A stretch of DNA of 64,000 nt from Cervus elaphus (GCF_910594005.1 NC_057826.1:29111501-29175500); one strand, 5' to 3'. Counted from the stretch's first letter, positions 22,441-34,576 are shown. The notes: generated from the letters alone by a model not told the origin. Made by a program: numbers and translations.

Positions 22441-23489
22441 ATACAGAGAAAATGGGGCCAATTATTTAATACTTTCATTATCACAAACTCAATGGGGGTT
22501 TTAGGCTTCGTTTTACTTCTCTACACTTTATGCTTGGAGGTTACAGGACTTTTAAGAGACTATAAAACTAAAGAAAATAGTGTATAAGTAAATTATCTAT
22601 CATTCTAACAGTAATTTCAACTAGGAGCCTCCATGTTCATATGCAAAATACAATGCGTTATGTTCAACATTGCAGTTGTGGTTTTGAAGATGCGTGTAGG
22701 TTTTACCATTTGTTTCATCTATCTTCTTTTTGTTGTTGGGGCCCTCTTCTAAACTACATTTTTTTTTTTTACTTCATTTCACTGTATTCATTATTTTCTT
22801 TTCATATCTTTTAAGCTATTTTATTTTATTAAGAAATAACTCTTTCTAGATTATTCAATAGTTCAGATTGAGACAGCAGATCAAGATCCAATGTGCTCCA
22901 TTCAACAAAGTTTGTACCTATACTTTCCAATTACACAAATACCCATTTGTTCCCCCCCAAGACAGAATATGATTATCTACATGGCTCACAAAAGTCATAA
23001 CCCCAAGTTCATTTCCAAAATGGATGCACATACTACAGCTTCTGAGCCATTAGGTCAGTCCTATATCATACCCTTTGACAAAACATATTTTATAGCTCAT
23101 TTCTCATAAATATAACTTCACTGTACACAACTGATAGTAAATCTGCTCTTTATCATGGCAAGGAGTTCAACTCTATTTTCATGGTTTACTGCTGACTATT
23201 AATAAACAAAGCCCCTATTTCTGAAAAATACAAAGTGAGCAAAAATGAAGAGCTACTTCAGTATGTCTGCCAATGACAACCTTAAAAGGGAACTAGTACA
23301 ATTCAATTTCAAAAGACCTAATAAAGACAGTAGGAAAAAGTAACATATTAACCTAGTATTAAGCACCATTCATTTCTTACAAAAGAGTAAAGTTCTATAA
23401 ACTCAAAATCTAACAATGTTAAAGTGTCAGTTAAAAACAGAAACAACAAAGCCCTAAACATCAGCTCCTCAATGAAAAGTTCTTCTAGA
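22441..23489. other. Intronic sequence next to the MNAT1 donor, no other feature
   Basis: AT-rich, with a T10 run near 22760. No repeat family recognised. Confidence 0.5.
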
Positions 23490-23496
23490 CACTTAC
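23490..23496 (-). other. MNAT1: 5' splice site (donor) of the MNAT1 exon
   Basis: The minus strand reads GG at the end of the exon followed by GTAAGTG. This is a near-consensus U1-type donor. It fixes the downstream exon edge at 23497 and leaves two coding bases for the next exon. Confidence 0.9.
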
Positions 23497-23618
23497 CCAA
23501 GTCTTCCTAGCATCTCAAACTCAGGAACCTGTGGTCCACATGTCTCTATCTGCAGTGGTTGGTATTCATACAGAGCTTCTTCAAGTTTTTGAATGGGTGC
23601 TAATGAAATATGCTGACC
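23497..23618 (-). CDS. MNAT1: MNAT1 (MAT1) internal coding exon, probably the penultimate one
   Basis: MAT1 is the assembly and activating subunit of the CDK7/cyclin H/MAT1 kinase, which works free in the nucleus and as part of TFIIH. Read on the minus strand, this 122-base segment starts in phase 0 and encodes 40 residues plus two bases. It begins GQHISLAPIQKLEEALYEYQ and ends at EMLGRL, with GG left to complete a glycine codon in the next exon. From memory this corresponds to about residues 230-269 of the 309-residue human protein, in the C-terminal part that contacts CDK7 and cyclin H. The frame is open throughout. A GTAAGT donor and a pyrimidine-rich AG acceptor flank it exactly, so it is a spliced exon and not a processed pseudogene. 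Its length is not a multiple of three, so skipping it would shift the frame. Calling it exon 7 of 8 is inference. Confidence 0.92.
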
Positions 23619-23645
23619 CTATTAGAAAAATGAAAGAAATAATAC
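23619..23645 (-). other. MNAT1: 3' splice site and polypyrimidine tract of the MNAT1 exon
   Basis: On the minus strand the intron ends TTTCTTTCATTTTTCTAATAG just before the exon's first codon, GGT. It is a pyrimidine-rich run with AG at 23619-23620. It fixes the upstream exon edge at 23618 and agrees with the reading frame of the known protein. Confidence 0.88.
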
Positions 23646-23854
23646 TTGTAAATATTACTTTCATATTACTACTTATTTGCAGTTTTTAAAGATGAGCTAA
23701 ATTTCCTCACGTTAAAAATATTACCTATTTTTCATTACATTACTGAAATCCGCATTATATAATTAACATACAGTGACAAATAATTTAAAGGATGAAAACC
23801 AAATCCATCATTAAATTCAAATTTAGCCTTAAAGAGTAGTTGTTCAATGTCAAT

Positions 23855-24071
23855 GGTGAAAGTGAAAAGTGTTAGTCGCTCAGTCATGTCTAACTCTGCG
23901 ATCACATGGGACTATAGCCTGCCAAGCTCCTGCATCTATAGGATTTTCCAGGCAAGGATATTGGAATGGGTGGCCATTTCCTTCTCCGGAGGATCTTCTA
24001 GACCCAGGGATCGAACCTGGGTCTCCTGCACTGCAGGCATATTCTTTACCATCTGAGTCACCAGGGAAGCC
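23855..24071 (-). mobile_element. Bov-tA SINE
   Basis: Bov-A body in reverse complement, then the tRNA-derived part ending gagtcaccagggaagcc, with the complement of the B box (gggatcgaacctg). The 10-bp target repeat CAATGTCAAT is at 23845-23854 and 24072-24081. It sits only about 240 bases upstream of the MNAT1 exon's acceptor, in sense orientation. Confidence 0.94.
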
Positions 24072-24276
24072 CAATGTCAATTGCAGAATTCACCAAATAT
24101 ATAAGCATAATCTATTCTCACATTTTCCTATTACAATTTTGATAATTTGTGCTTTCTTGAAAGTCTCAGGGAGCACAGTAATGAAATTATTATATGCAAA
24201 GTTTTGTCACAGAAATGTCTATCCTGAGTCTATAATGGAATTAAACTTATCAAATGTGTGTATTTGATGTCTACTT

Positions 24277-24301
24277 ACACACACACACACACACACACAC
24301 A
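24277..24301 (+). repeat. (CA)n microsatellite
   Basis: About 12 uninterrupted CA units. Confidence 0.95.
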
Positions 24302-24424
24302 ATGAGAAAAGTTTATGCTAAAAAGTAAGTTGGATAAAATATCCACATATTTTTCTGAAAAGAACTACTGGAAAACTAAAATTAAAAGACCATATTTGAA
24401 GAAAAAAAAAAAGACCATATTTGA

Positions 24425-24970
24425 TTAAAAATATACAAAATAAAATGCCCCTCAGCTACATAGCACCATTACATTGAGATTTCCATATTTATAATCTGAG
24501 CATAGAATTCTAATTTTTGAATATGCGTATTTTTTTTACAGCCCATGGTTTCTGATTCTAACTATAGTTCTGTTACTTTTCTTGGTATAGTCCTCATCAG
24601 TTTCTATGTCCTAACTTTCTAATAAAAACTAGTTCTTACAGTTATTAGTTCCAATATTTTCTAGTTTTTAATTTATTTCTCTTATTGCCTCCCTTAGTTT
24701 CCTTTTCTTTTTCCCCTATATTACTAAATTGGATACATAAATTGGATACATTACTAAATTGTTTTCTCTTTTATTTAAAGGAGGAAGGAAAAAAGGTAAA
24801 TACCATGACTTAAAAGTGCAGCTGAGGCAGTGACGAACGACACACTGACGACATCTGCGTGTTACTCGGGGTTTTTCTCAACAACCTTAATGCCCTGTAA
24901 CATTATCTTAGCTGGTTTAACGCAATATTAATAGCTTCTCTGACACTGGGACCTCAAAAGTCCATCACCA
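24425..24970. other. No recognisable feature
   Basis: AT-rich, with a short duplicated phrase (aaattggatacat) at about 24726-24754. No gene or named repeat. Confidence 0.5.
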
Positions 24971-25091
24971 AATTTGGGGAAAGGACTTGAAAAAACATTT
25001 CTCCAGAGATACACAAATGGCCAATAAGCACAAGGAAAGATGACGAACATCACTAGTCATTAGGAAAATCCAAATCAAAACTATAATGATA

Positions 25092-25330
25092 TACGGCCAT
25101 CCCTCAGTATCTCTGGGGGTGGAGGGAAGGTCTGGTTCCAAGATCCAAATACCAAAATTCACAGAAGCTCGTCTCTTATATAAAATGGCATACTAGTACA
25201 GTCAGCCCACTCCATCCCCAGATTCCTCATCCCTGGGTTCTTTGTCCACAAACTGACCAAACCCAGATGGAATTTCATGGTTGGTTGAATCCATGGATGT
25301 GGAACCCACAAATACAGAGGGCCCCACTAT
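25092..25330. mobile_element. MER2-like (Tigger group) MITE
   Basis: The left end ggccatccctcagtatctct and the right end cacaaatacagagggcccc are inverted relatives. Inside are taaaatggcatactagtaca and gttggttgaatccatggatg, which is the MER2/Tigger-type order with a large central part missing. It lies within the old L1, and the flanking TA bases fit a TA-targeting transposon. Confidence 0.75.
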
Positions 25331-25529
25331 AGCACTTAACACCCACAGCTATTTAGGATGCCTATTATCCAGAACAAAAACAAAAAACACATAAAATAAC
25401 AAGCATTGGCAAGGATGTGGAGAAATTGGAACACATGTGCATTGCTAATGGGAATGTAAGACAGTGCAATTAATACAGAAAACAGACAGCAATTCCTCAA
25501 AAGATTAAATATAAAATTACCACATGAGC

Positions 25530-25741
25530 CAGGCTTTCCTGGTGACTCAGACGGCAAAGAATCCACCTACAAAGCAGGAGACCCAGGTTCAATCCCTGGG
25601 TTGGGAAGATCTCCTGGGGAAGGCACTGGCTACCGACTCCAGTATTTCTACCTGGAGAAATCCCCAGAGAAACAGACAGGCTACAGTCATGGGGTCGCAA
25701 AGAGTCGGACACAACTGAGCAACTAACACTTGCACCTGCAC
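25530..25741 (+). mobile_element. Bov-tA SINE
   Basis: Head caggctttcctggtgactca with B box ggttcaatccc, then Bov-A body to gtcggacacaactgagcaac. The 12-bp target repeat TACCACATGAGC (25518-25529) recurs as TACCATATGAGC (25742-25753). Confidence 0.94.
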
Positions 25742-25910
25742 TACCATATGAGCTAACAACTCCACTTCTTGGTTATACCCAAAAGGAAAGAAAGCAAGAA
25801 CTTAAACAGTCGTGCTCATAGCAGCATTATTCACAATAGCCAAAAGATAAAAGTAACCCATGTTTCCATCAATTAATTAATTAATAGGGTATACAACATT
25901 ATGGAATATT

Positions 25911-27090
25911 TTGTTGCTGTTCAGTCACTAAGTCGTGTCCGACTCTTTGTGACCCTATGGAATGCCACACCAGACTTCCCTGTGTTTCACTATCTCCCAG
26001 AGTTTGCTCAAATTTATGAGCATGGAGTCAGTGAGCTATCTAACCATCTCACCCTCTGCTGCCTTCTTCTCCTTTTGCCTTCAATCTTTCCCAGCATCAG
26101 GGTCTTTTCTAATGAGTCGGCTCTTCACATCAGGTGGTCAAAGTATTGGAGTTTCAGCTTCAGCATCAGTCCTTCCAAGGAAAAGTCAGGACTGGTTTCT
26201 TTTAGAATTGACTGGTTTGATCTCCTTGCTGCCCAACGGACTCTCAAGAGTCTTCTCTAACACCACAGTTCAAAAGCATCAATTCTTCCGTGCATAGCCT
26301 TCTTCATGGCCCAACTCTCACATCCGTACATGACTACTGGAAAAACCATTAAGTCTGACTATATGGACTTTTGTTGATAAAGTGATGTCTTTGATTTTTA
26401 GTATGTGTCTAAGTTTGTCATAGTTTTTCTTCCAAGGAGCAAGTGTCTTTTAATTTCATGGCTTCAGTCATCGTTCACAGTGATTTTGGAGCCCAAGAAA
26501 AGAAAATCTGTCACTGCTTCCACTTTTCCCCCTTCTATTTACCATGAAGTGACGGGACTGGATGCCATGATCTTAGTTTTTTGAATGTTGAGCACTTAAG
26601 TCAGTTTTCTGACTCTACTCTTTCACCCCTCATTGAAGCTCTTTAGTTCCTCTTTACTTTCTGTCATTAGAGGTATCATTTGCATATATAAAGTTGTTGA
26701 TATTTCTTCCAACAATCTTGATTCCAGTCTGTGATTCATCCAGCCTGGCACTTCCCATGATGTAACTGTAAATAAGTTAAATAAACAGGGTGACAATATA
26801 CAGCCTTGTTGGACCCTTTTCCCAATTTTGAACCAGTCAGTTGTTCCATATAAGATTCTAACTGTTGCTTCTTGACCCGCATACAAGTTTCTCAGGAGAC
26901 ACGTAAGGTGGCCTGGTATTTCCATCTCTAAGAATTTTCCACAGCTTGCTGTGATCCACACAGTCAATGCTTTCGCATAGTCAATGAAGCAGAAGCAGAT
27001 TTTTTCTGGAATTCCCTTGCTTTCTCAATGATCTTACAAATGGCAATTTAATATCTGGTCCTTATGCTTTTTCTAAATCCAGCTTGAATA
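25911..27090 (-). mobile_element. BovB LINE 3' 1.2 kb inside old L1
   Basis: Minus-strand BovB runs from the RT region (27090 side; degraded DSKYQ-free frame, open over 26623-26967 as MTVWITASCGKFLEMEIPGH-like) to the 3' end at 25911. The 10-bp target repeat ATGGAATATT is at 25901-25910 and 27091-27100. Frame broken repeatedly. Confidence 0.93.
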
Positions 27091-27465
27091 ATGGAATATT
27101 ATTCAGTCGTAAAAAGAAAAGAAATTTGATATGTGCTAAAACACTGATGAACCGTGAAGACATTATGCTAAGTAAATGAAATAAGCCAGTCACAAAAAGG
27201 ACAAATATTGTATGATTCCAATTATATGAGGTTCTTAGAGTAGTCAAATTATAGAGACACAAAGCAGAATGATGACTGCCAGAGACTGTGGGGAGGCAAG
27301 GGATGAGTTAGCATTGAAATGAGCTAGTATTGAAATGAGTAGAGTTTCAAGGGGAGAAGATAAAATCTTGGAGATGAATGGTGGTGATGGGTGCACACTG
27401 TGAATGCCCTTCAAAATGGTAGTAAAATTTATGTTATGTACATTTTACCATAATTTTAAAAAATG

Positions 27466-28174
27466 GGTTTTAGATATTTGATTTGCTCATTTATGTGGCT
27501 GCAATAATACACATTAAAAAAGAAGATAAAAGTGAGATATAGGAAAACACCATTAACATTATTTTAACCCTGAACCTCCATATGTTTCACAGCCTTTCTA
27601 AATAAACTTGAAACTGTCGAGCTACATCTTGTATAACCTCTCAGTACTCCAATTTCTGAACAACAAATCTGAGTACAGAGTATTACATAGGTTAAAAAGG
27701 GGTCTGCCTAAGCAAGACATTTTGAGTGGCACTGTGACATCTCTATTTCAAAGTGTCTTCTTAGTAAGTTACCAAGTACTGTATTCTCCCACCACATGAT
27801 ACAGAAGTCCAGTATTCCTGTCACAGTTTTGGGTTAAAAAAAAAGAAGAAGAGAACAAGTAAAAGAAAAGACTATAAGAATTTTAAAAGGTCACCTATTA
27901 TAGCTATCCCATAATACAGTAATCTAGATTACATTGATTACTCCATTTTCACATTGTAAATTAGGAAGCAAGGCCCAGGAAAGATGATACAAAATGGATA
28001 ATTCCCAGAGCCGGAATACTTCTCAGGGAAGGCAATATTCAAAAAAAGAGAGACTCTCTTAAGTCATTAAACTGGTAGTCAACATATTAAAAGTAGTCAT
28101 TCTCTAACAGTAATGATACCCAAGTTACTTACGTTATTATGTCATATAATCCAGTCTTTTCTGCAAGTTTGTGG
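27466..28174. other. No recognisable feature
   Basis: AT-rich. No repeat or gene supported. Confidence 0.5.
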
Positions 28175-28430
28175 GTACATAAAAGTTCATATAATACTTA
28201 ACAATATTAACTCAGTGCCAGACAACAGTCTAAAGGCTTTCAATGCATTATTTCATTAATATTCACAATAGCTTTATGAGATAAATAGTATCATCTCTAC
28301 TTTATAGACAAGGATAGGAGTTTAGATATGTGACTTCGCAAGGTCACACTTGTGAAGTTAATGGCAGGTTGAGGATTAGAAGCAAAGGGTGTCAGATTCT
28401 AAAGCCTGTGTTCTTTTCCCATAATTTTTT
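28175..28430 (-). mobile_element. MIR SINE
   Basis: Reverse complement of MIR: cagtgccagacaacagtcta, gcattatttcattaatattcacaatagc, then caaggtcacacttgtgaagt and atggcaggttgaggattaga. Nearly full length and old. Confidence 0.85.
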
Positions 28431-28434
28431 TATT

Positions 28435-28545
28435 TTATGGATAAAGAAACTAAGACTCCTAAAAATGTAAATTTCTCCTAAGGTCACAGAGAGTTCCTAA
28501 TTCCTGTCCAGTGTGGGATCTACCATACCACACTGTCTTTCAATA
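28435..28545 (-). mobile_element. Second MIR fragment
   Basis: ggataaagaaactaagactc, ctcctaaggtcacagagag and accataccacactgtctttc repeat the second half of the MIR complement right after the first copy. Confidence 0.65.
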
Positions 28546-29399
28546 TCCTATTTTTAGACAATAAGATCACAGTTGCTCAATTTAAGCCTGATATAGTAAG
28601 TCCTAGATTTCTATACAAATTCTATTAATTTAGATATGGTCAAAATGTCATAGGTCCAAACAGAAAAAAATGTATTATGGCAGTTAGAAAGAAAGAAACA
28701 TTATTTAGTGATAATTCTATTTATCTTGAGAATGAGAAAGTTCACAAATGATACTCAATCTAGTCCCGTAACATTCAATCTTTCCCCCCAAAACTGGTGT
28801 GTTATAGATGCCAAATTTCTCAAATTTAAAAGCGAAAAAGAGCTTACAGGACAAATCACTGACATAATTAAGCTTAAAGAAAATCATCAAGAGATCAGAT
28901 ATCTCAATATGAGGAAAATGTTAGGGGCTTTTAAGTGACTAGTGGCAAAGTGTTTAAAAGTTTCTGGATGCAAAGTGATATTCCTACCAAAACAGTAAGT
29001 GTGATATTATTCTAAATTATCAGGAAAAGATGGATTCAGATTAAAGAAGTCACACTGTATGATTCAGTAGTGATATTTAACATCTGAACTAAATCTAACG
29101 TGGCACCAAATGATATGGTATGAACTTAAGGACTACAGAAAATTAAAAGAGGAAGAATCGATGAAAGGTAGAAAACTGAAACAGTGCAACTTGTGGGAGG
29201 CCTCTGAGGACAGGCAAAGTCTACAAGAGCAAGGCAATGAAGAAGACAGCAATATTACTAGACTGATATTTTGTGTCTTGAGACAATATTTAATAAACAG
29301 GAGCAGAGAATGGATATATGGGGATGTGGGGGTGGAAAGAAACTGAATCAGTATGTTAAAGCCTAAATTACAACCAGAAAATACTCCAAGACTAATTTG
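28546..29399. other. No recognisable feature
   Basis: Two open frames of about 77 codons (28708-28938 and 29110-29346, plus) have no recognised domain. I do not call them genes. Confidence 0.5.
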
Positions 29400-30050
29400 A
29401 ACTCACATGGTTAAATATTAGACCTTTCAAAACAATGTCAAAACACATCTTGTCTCCATCAAATTACCAAATAAATGATAAAATAATAATGCTCAATATG
29501 ACAAGACAATGTGGAGAAAGATGTTCTCATACGCTGCTGATAGAAGCACAATTCCAATAATGGAATTGCTTTCTTCATGAAAAACAATTTAGTAAACCTT
29601 TAAAGTATTCATATAGTTTAACTCAATAATCCCACTTGTAAGAAAAAAAAAAAAACAGAAAACACTAATCAAATCATCCATCACAGTTTACATTATAATT
29701 GTGAAAAACCAAAAGGAACATAAATGTTTAGGACTATTGGGAAAATTAAGTAAACATGAGTTCAATTATAATAGCATGTATGTCATTTAAAATTATGTTC
29801 AAAGAGAAAATTAATAAAATACTAGGTACATAATAAGGATATCCAAACTATTTTTTAAATTTGCATAAGAAAAAACTATAATGAAAAACACCAAAATTTT
29901 CCCTGTAGTAATCTCTAGGTGATAAGATTATGTGGACTATTTATATTTTTACCTCTATGCAGTATTTTCTAAATTCACCAAAATGGGTAAACTTTACATT
30001 TATAACCATAAAAAGTATAAAAAACAATATATATGGGACCATATTGAGCA
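29400..30050 (+). mobile_element. Ancient L1 (L1M-type) 3' portion
   Basis: Diverged L1 text: gacaatgtggagaaagatgt, ctcatacgctgctgatagaa, ataatcccacttgtaagaaa, and a 3' UTR with gtattttctaaattcaccaa. No intact frame. Confidence 0.7.
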
Positions 30051-30884
30051 ACAGCATAGGGAAACAATTCATACCAAATGACAACTGGCTTGATCTGTTC
30101 AGTAAGTCACAGCATGAGAAAGAAAATCAAGAAATGCAGCACGAGATATGAGCTGTTCTAGATTTTTTTTAAAATTAAAAAGTTTAATAAATATAACAAT
30201 AGTCATTAGCTCAGTAACAATTAAGGAAGGAAAAAAGTCATGAGACATTTGAGGGACAGTGGATAAAATTTCAATATGGTCTGGGTATAAGAATACATTG
30301 GAGACATTTTATTAATTTTGTTTGGTATGATTATGGCATTATGGCTATGTATAAGGATGTCCTATATCAGTGCAGGTCAGAGGGAGATGCAGACTAAGCA
30401 ATTTAAAGGTAAAATTTTACAATCTGCAATTTACTTCCAAATCATTCTGAAAAAATATATATGAAGCAAATTAAAGATGACTGAATCTAGACATTAGGCA
30501 TATGAGTTTCACTGTATGATTTTTCTACTTTTTATTTTGGAAATTTTTCATTATAAATAGATTTAAAACATATGGAATCTTTTTAGTTTAAAAAGGAAAA
30601 TAGCTATGCATTTATAGCGGAGGAAAATAAAATAGTGCCAAAGAAAGAAGAGCCTAGAATCAAGTAGGTCAGGTTTGTAGCTATTTTCATAACTAGGTTT
30701 GAAGATCTGAGTACTGACTGAGAGGAAGAGGGGGAAAAAAGTTATAATTAAAACTGCAAGACTTGGTAGCAACCTGAAATAGCTCAGCTGAATATTAAAT
30801 GAAAAAACCAGACAAATCTGAAGACTAATTGAAACAGGATAATTGGGAAAGATAAGGATTGAGAAAATTTTTAAAATAAAAAAC
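30051..30884. other. Mostly unassigned; possible old L1 3' tail at 30380-30560
   Basis: 30380-30560 has tgcaatttacttccaaatca and tatgatttttctacttttta ttttggaaatttttcat, which resembles a very old L1M-type 3' end. The rest is unassigned. Confidence 0.35.
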
Positions 30885-31745
30885 ACAGACTTTGGGCAAA
30901 GTATTTGCAAATGACATGCCTTATAGAAAATTTGTATCTAGTATATACGTAAAGGACTCTTAAAACTGAAAAATTCTTTAAAAAAACAAAACCTCCAATT
31001 TAAAAATGGGTAAAGATTTTAATAGACATTTCACCAAAGAAGATACACCAAGGGCTAATAAGTACATGAAATGATGCTCAACAGCAGTAATCTTTAGAAA
31101 AGTGCAAATTAAAACAACAATGAAGTACTACTTCACACCGCCCACAATGGCTATAATCAAAGTGTCACTGAGGATATAGAGAAAGTAGAACCCTTAAACA
31201 CTGCTAATGAGAGTGCACAATGGTGTGACCACTCTGAAATTAGTTTGGCAGTTTTTCATAAATTTACTATACAACTTGATAATTCCACTTAAAGAGGAAT
31301 GTATGATCAAAGACTTTTATAAGAATGTTCATAGCAGCATTATTCATGGTAGCCAAATAGTGGAAACAATCTAAATGTCCACCAACTGGTGAATGGATAA
31401 GCAAAATGAAGTATAGTTATACAAAACAAGTATGAAGTCATTCATTTAATATTCATACACTGAATACTATTTAGCAAAAAAAGGTAATAATATATTGATA
31501 CATGTAACATATGAACTTCAAAAATATTATAAACAAAAAAAGAAGCCAGGCAAAAGACTACATATTGCTCGATTCCATTTGTAAGTAATGTTCAGAAAAG
31601 GTAAAACTATAGATAGTAACATTAATTGCTAGGGTTTAGGAATGTGAATGTAAAGTGACTACTCAAAAATACAAAAATGACTGAATCATACATTTTAAAT
31701 CAGCAATTTTTTATAGTAAGTAAACTATAACTCAATAAATGTTTA
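30885..31745 (+). mobile_element. Ancient L1 3' portion
   Basis: L1 phrases in order: aatagacatttcaccaaaga, gaagtactacttcacaccgc, catagcagcattattcatgg, atctaaatgtccaccaactg, and the 3' UTR ending aactataactcaataaatg. Heavily mutated. Confidence 0.82.
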
Positions 31746-32302
31746 CAAAATAAAGAGTTTAAGATGGTGGTTCAAAAAATTCAATATTGTTGACTATGAA
31801 ATTTACATGTAGACATTTTCAGTAAAAGCAGCTAAAAACATAAACAAAAGAGAAATTTTGCTATTACCACCAACAAAATGATGGTCAAAGTCATAAGAAT
31901 AAATAAAAATTGGGGGAGACAAATGTATAAAGTATGAGATCCTAGTAATGAGTCCTGAAAAACACCCACATTAAGTAATTCAAGTAGCTTTTGTTGACTT
32001 TCAAAACTATTAACACAAAACCCAGGCCTTTTCAATTTCTGTTGCAGTTGCCATATAAATAATAAATAAATGAGGCTGAGGGTAAAAATGTAGTGTGAAG
32101 AGGCACAGCAAGTCATGCAAACTTAGATAAGATCCACATACTCAGGTGGGAAACTGCAGGCAAACTGTACATTCAAAAGCATAATTAATGTTTTACTCCC
32201 CCAAATGTAACAAAATAGAGCCCCTGTTTCTCTCCTAAGATATACCTTAAAGCACCAGATTATATTTCAATAATTTTCTAGTCACACATTTAAGCATTTG
32301 TA
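31746..32302. other. No recognisable feature
   Basis: A minus-strand open frame (31832-32116, 94 codons) is AT-rich and hydrophobic but has no recognised domain or splice context. Confidence 0.5.
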
Positions 32303-32511
32303 GAAAAGTGAAGAAAGTGAAGTCGCTGAGTCGTTTCCAACTCTTTGCGACTCCATGGTCTGTAGCCTACTGGACTCCTCCGTCCACAGGATTTTGTATT
32401 GGAGTGGGTTGTCATTTCCTTCTCCAGGGGATCTTCCTGACCCAGGGATCAAACCCAGGTCTCCCGCATGGCAGGCAGACACTTTACTGTCTAAGCCATA
32501 CAACTCCCTTA
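32303..32511 (-). mobile_element. Bov-tA SINE
   Basis: gtcgctgagtcgtttccaac, tattggagtgggttgtcatt and cccagggatcaaacccaggt give the reverse complement of a whole Bov-tA. Confidence 0.92.
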
Positions 32512-32713
32512 AAAAGACTTTCCAAAATTCAGCTCATTTCCATATAGAAAAACATAAAAACATTTGAAGAACAATGCAAATGACAAAGATAATTATACAT
32601 GGCTGTAATCTTAAGTAATAATTTGAAATATATCTTTAACTTGTCTTACTCAGCAAGCTTCACATTTACTATAAAAAAGTTTACAATTTACTGAGATTGA
32701 TCTGTTGATTGAG

Positions 32714-33337
32714 ATTCATGGTAAATAGGTGGGGAAAAAATGGAAACAGTGACAGACTTTATTTTGGGGGGCTTCAAAATCACTGCAAATGGTGCAGCCA
32801 TGAAATTAAAAGACACTTGCTCCTTGGAAGAAAATCTATGACAAAGCTAGGCGGCATATTAAAAAGCAGAGACATTACCTTGCCAACAAAGGTTCATCTA
32901 GTCAAAGCTATGGGTTTTTCCAGTAGTCACGTATGGATGTGAGAGCTGGGACTATAAAGAAAGCAGAGCCCCAAAGAATCGATGCTTTTGAACTGTGGTG
33001 TTGGTGTTGAAGACTCTATAGAGTCCCTTGGACAGCAAGGAGATCAAACCAGTCAACCCTAAAGGAAATCAGTCCTGAATATTCGTTGGAAGGACTGAAG
33101 CTGAAGCTGAAACTGAAACTCCAATACTTTGGCCACCTGATGGAAAAGACCCTGATGCTGGGAAAAACTGAAGGCAGGAGGAGAAGGGGAGGACAGAGGA
33201 TGAGACGATTGGATGGCACCACCAACTCGATGGACATGAGTTTGAGCAAGCTCCGGGAGTTGGTGATGGACAGGGAGGCCTGGTGTGCTGCAGTCCATGG
33301 GGTCACAAAGAGTCGACACAACTGAGCGGCTAAACTG
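32714..33337 (+). mobile_element. BovB LINE 3' end
   Basis: Sense BovB C-terminal coding text (KSRDITLPTKVHLVKAM-like, 32709-32942) runs to the 3' terminus with gtcgacacaactgagcggct aaactgaactg. An extra internal GAAGCTGAAGCTGAAACTGAAACT repeat occurs near 33100. A possible diverged target repeat, TGAGATTGATC against TGAGACTGATC, lies at about 32692 and 33340. Confidence 0.93.
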
Positions 33338-34574
33338 AACTGAGACTGATCGTTAGATCATCTATAGCACACTACGAACATTATCCTTATTCATTCTCCT
33401 CAAACAGAGGAATAACACAGACTATCTTTTGGGTTAATTCTAAACCACAGGATTTACTTCCAAATTAAAAATTATATGATCTAGATTTCTGGAAGCCATT
33501 TAATAAGTGATAAAGTTAACTCTGAAAACAACTCTTCAAAAAAACTTTTGGTCACTATGTCAACATATACACGCACACAAACTGAGAAGGCAGCAAACCA
33601 TTTAAAGTAAAATGAATAAAGAAAATACAGGATTTTCTAGTAAAAATAACAGCAACAGAAATGCCAATTAGTAATCACTAGTATATAGGCTGTTGACATA
33701 AACTATTTAAAAAATACTATAAATGAAAATACCCTTCTATATCAATTAGTATATGATTCTCTGTTAAATACCATACAACAGGTTATAATTCATAAAGTAC
33801 TAGCAATTCAGAGTGACTGGTTAAATGATTCTAAAAATGCTTTAACACAATTTTAAGACTCAGAACACTCTTAATTTTCATATCTTACTTAAATGATTTT
33901 TATTCACCAGACTAGCCATATCTTCAGCATACTTGCTAATAAACTGTAAGCTTGGTAAAACCCTCTTGGTATAAACATCTGTTTAACGTCTATCTACCCC
34001 ATTAGACTGTAAGGCCCTGTTGTTCATGCCATGCCTCACAGCACGGTACCCAGCAGGGAAGAACGGCTTGGTATTTTGTAGAAAGGGGCATGTGAACAGT
34101 CATCTGGTATTGTAGTATGAACATAAGAAAAACCAGTAAGATGGAGGTCAGGTTTCCAAATTCTATAAATTTCAGAATGTTCTTACTGTGTGTAAACAAT
34201 TGGAATTTTGTAATTACATGTACTCTGAGAGTATGTAAGGAATATATCTCCAGCTTCTCCACACTTTAATACTGTTCTTTCACTTATTCATTAGAAAAAG
34301 TCAGTAGATGCTTTTTATCTCTAGCCTGGAAATGTGCTTTCTAGCCACTTAAGGACCATTTCAACAAAATTTCAGACAACAAAACACTGTGGTTATTCTG
34401 TTATAACCAAACACCCATTCAAAAGACAAATACTGAACAAAGACTGTAAGCCAAGAACTAAAGAGTACAGCAATAAAACAGATACATGCTCCAGCCTCCA
34501 GGGAGTTTGTATTCTAGTAAATCACTTTTCAATAGATTGTTACTTCTGTTTTGTTGAATCATCTTAATGCAAAA
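33338..34574. other. Mostly unassigned; possible L2 3' remnant near 33960-34055
   Basis: ccattagactgtaaggccct and cagcacggtacccagcaggg follow the L2 3' end loosely. Nothing else is supported. Confidence 0.35.
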
Positions 34575-34576
34575 CA

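Larger units (their letters stand above)
1..23489 (-). other. MNAT1: MNAT1 intron downstream of the exon (partial)
   Basis: This stretch lies 3' of the exon on the transcribed (minus) strand. The remaining 40 or so MAT1 codons, which should follow in the last exon, are not recognisable here. The intron therefore runs beyond the left edge of the window. It is filled with retroelements. That the whole stretch is intron is inferred from the one exon. Confidence 0.75.
24975..27465 (+). mobile_element. Old L1 3' portion hosting three later insertions
   Basis: L1 ORF2-end and 3' UTR text is split over 24975-25091, 25331-25529, 25742-25910 and 27091-27465. It includes ccaataagcacaaggaaaga, ggcaaggatgtggagaaatt, gcagcattattcacaatagc and gtggtgatgggtgcacactg. 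The gaps are a Tigger-like MITE, a Bov-tA and a BovB. The last two have clear target repeats. Confidence 0.85.

Noticed and set aside
1..23489. Last MNAT1 exon (about 40 codons)
   Set aside because: I looked on the minus strand for the tail beginning YLNHVRAASPQDL and found no match, so it must lie left of the window.
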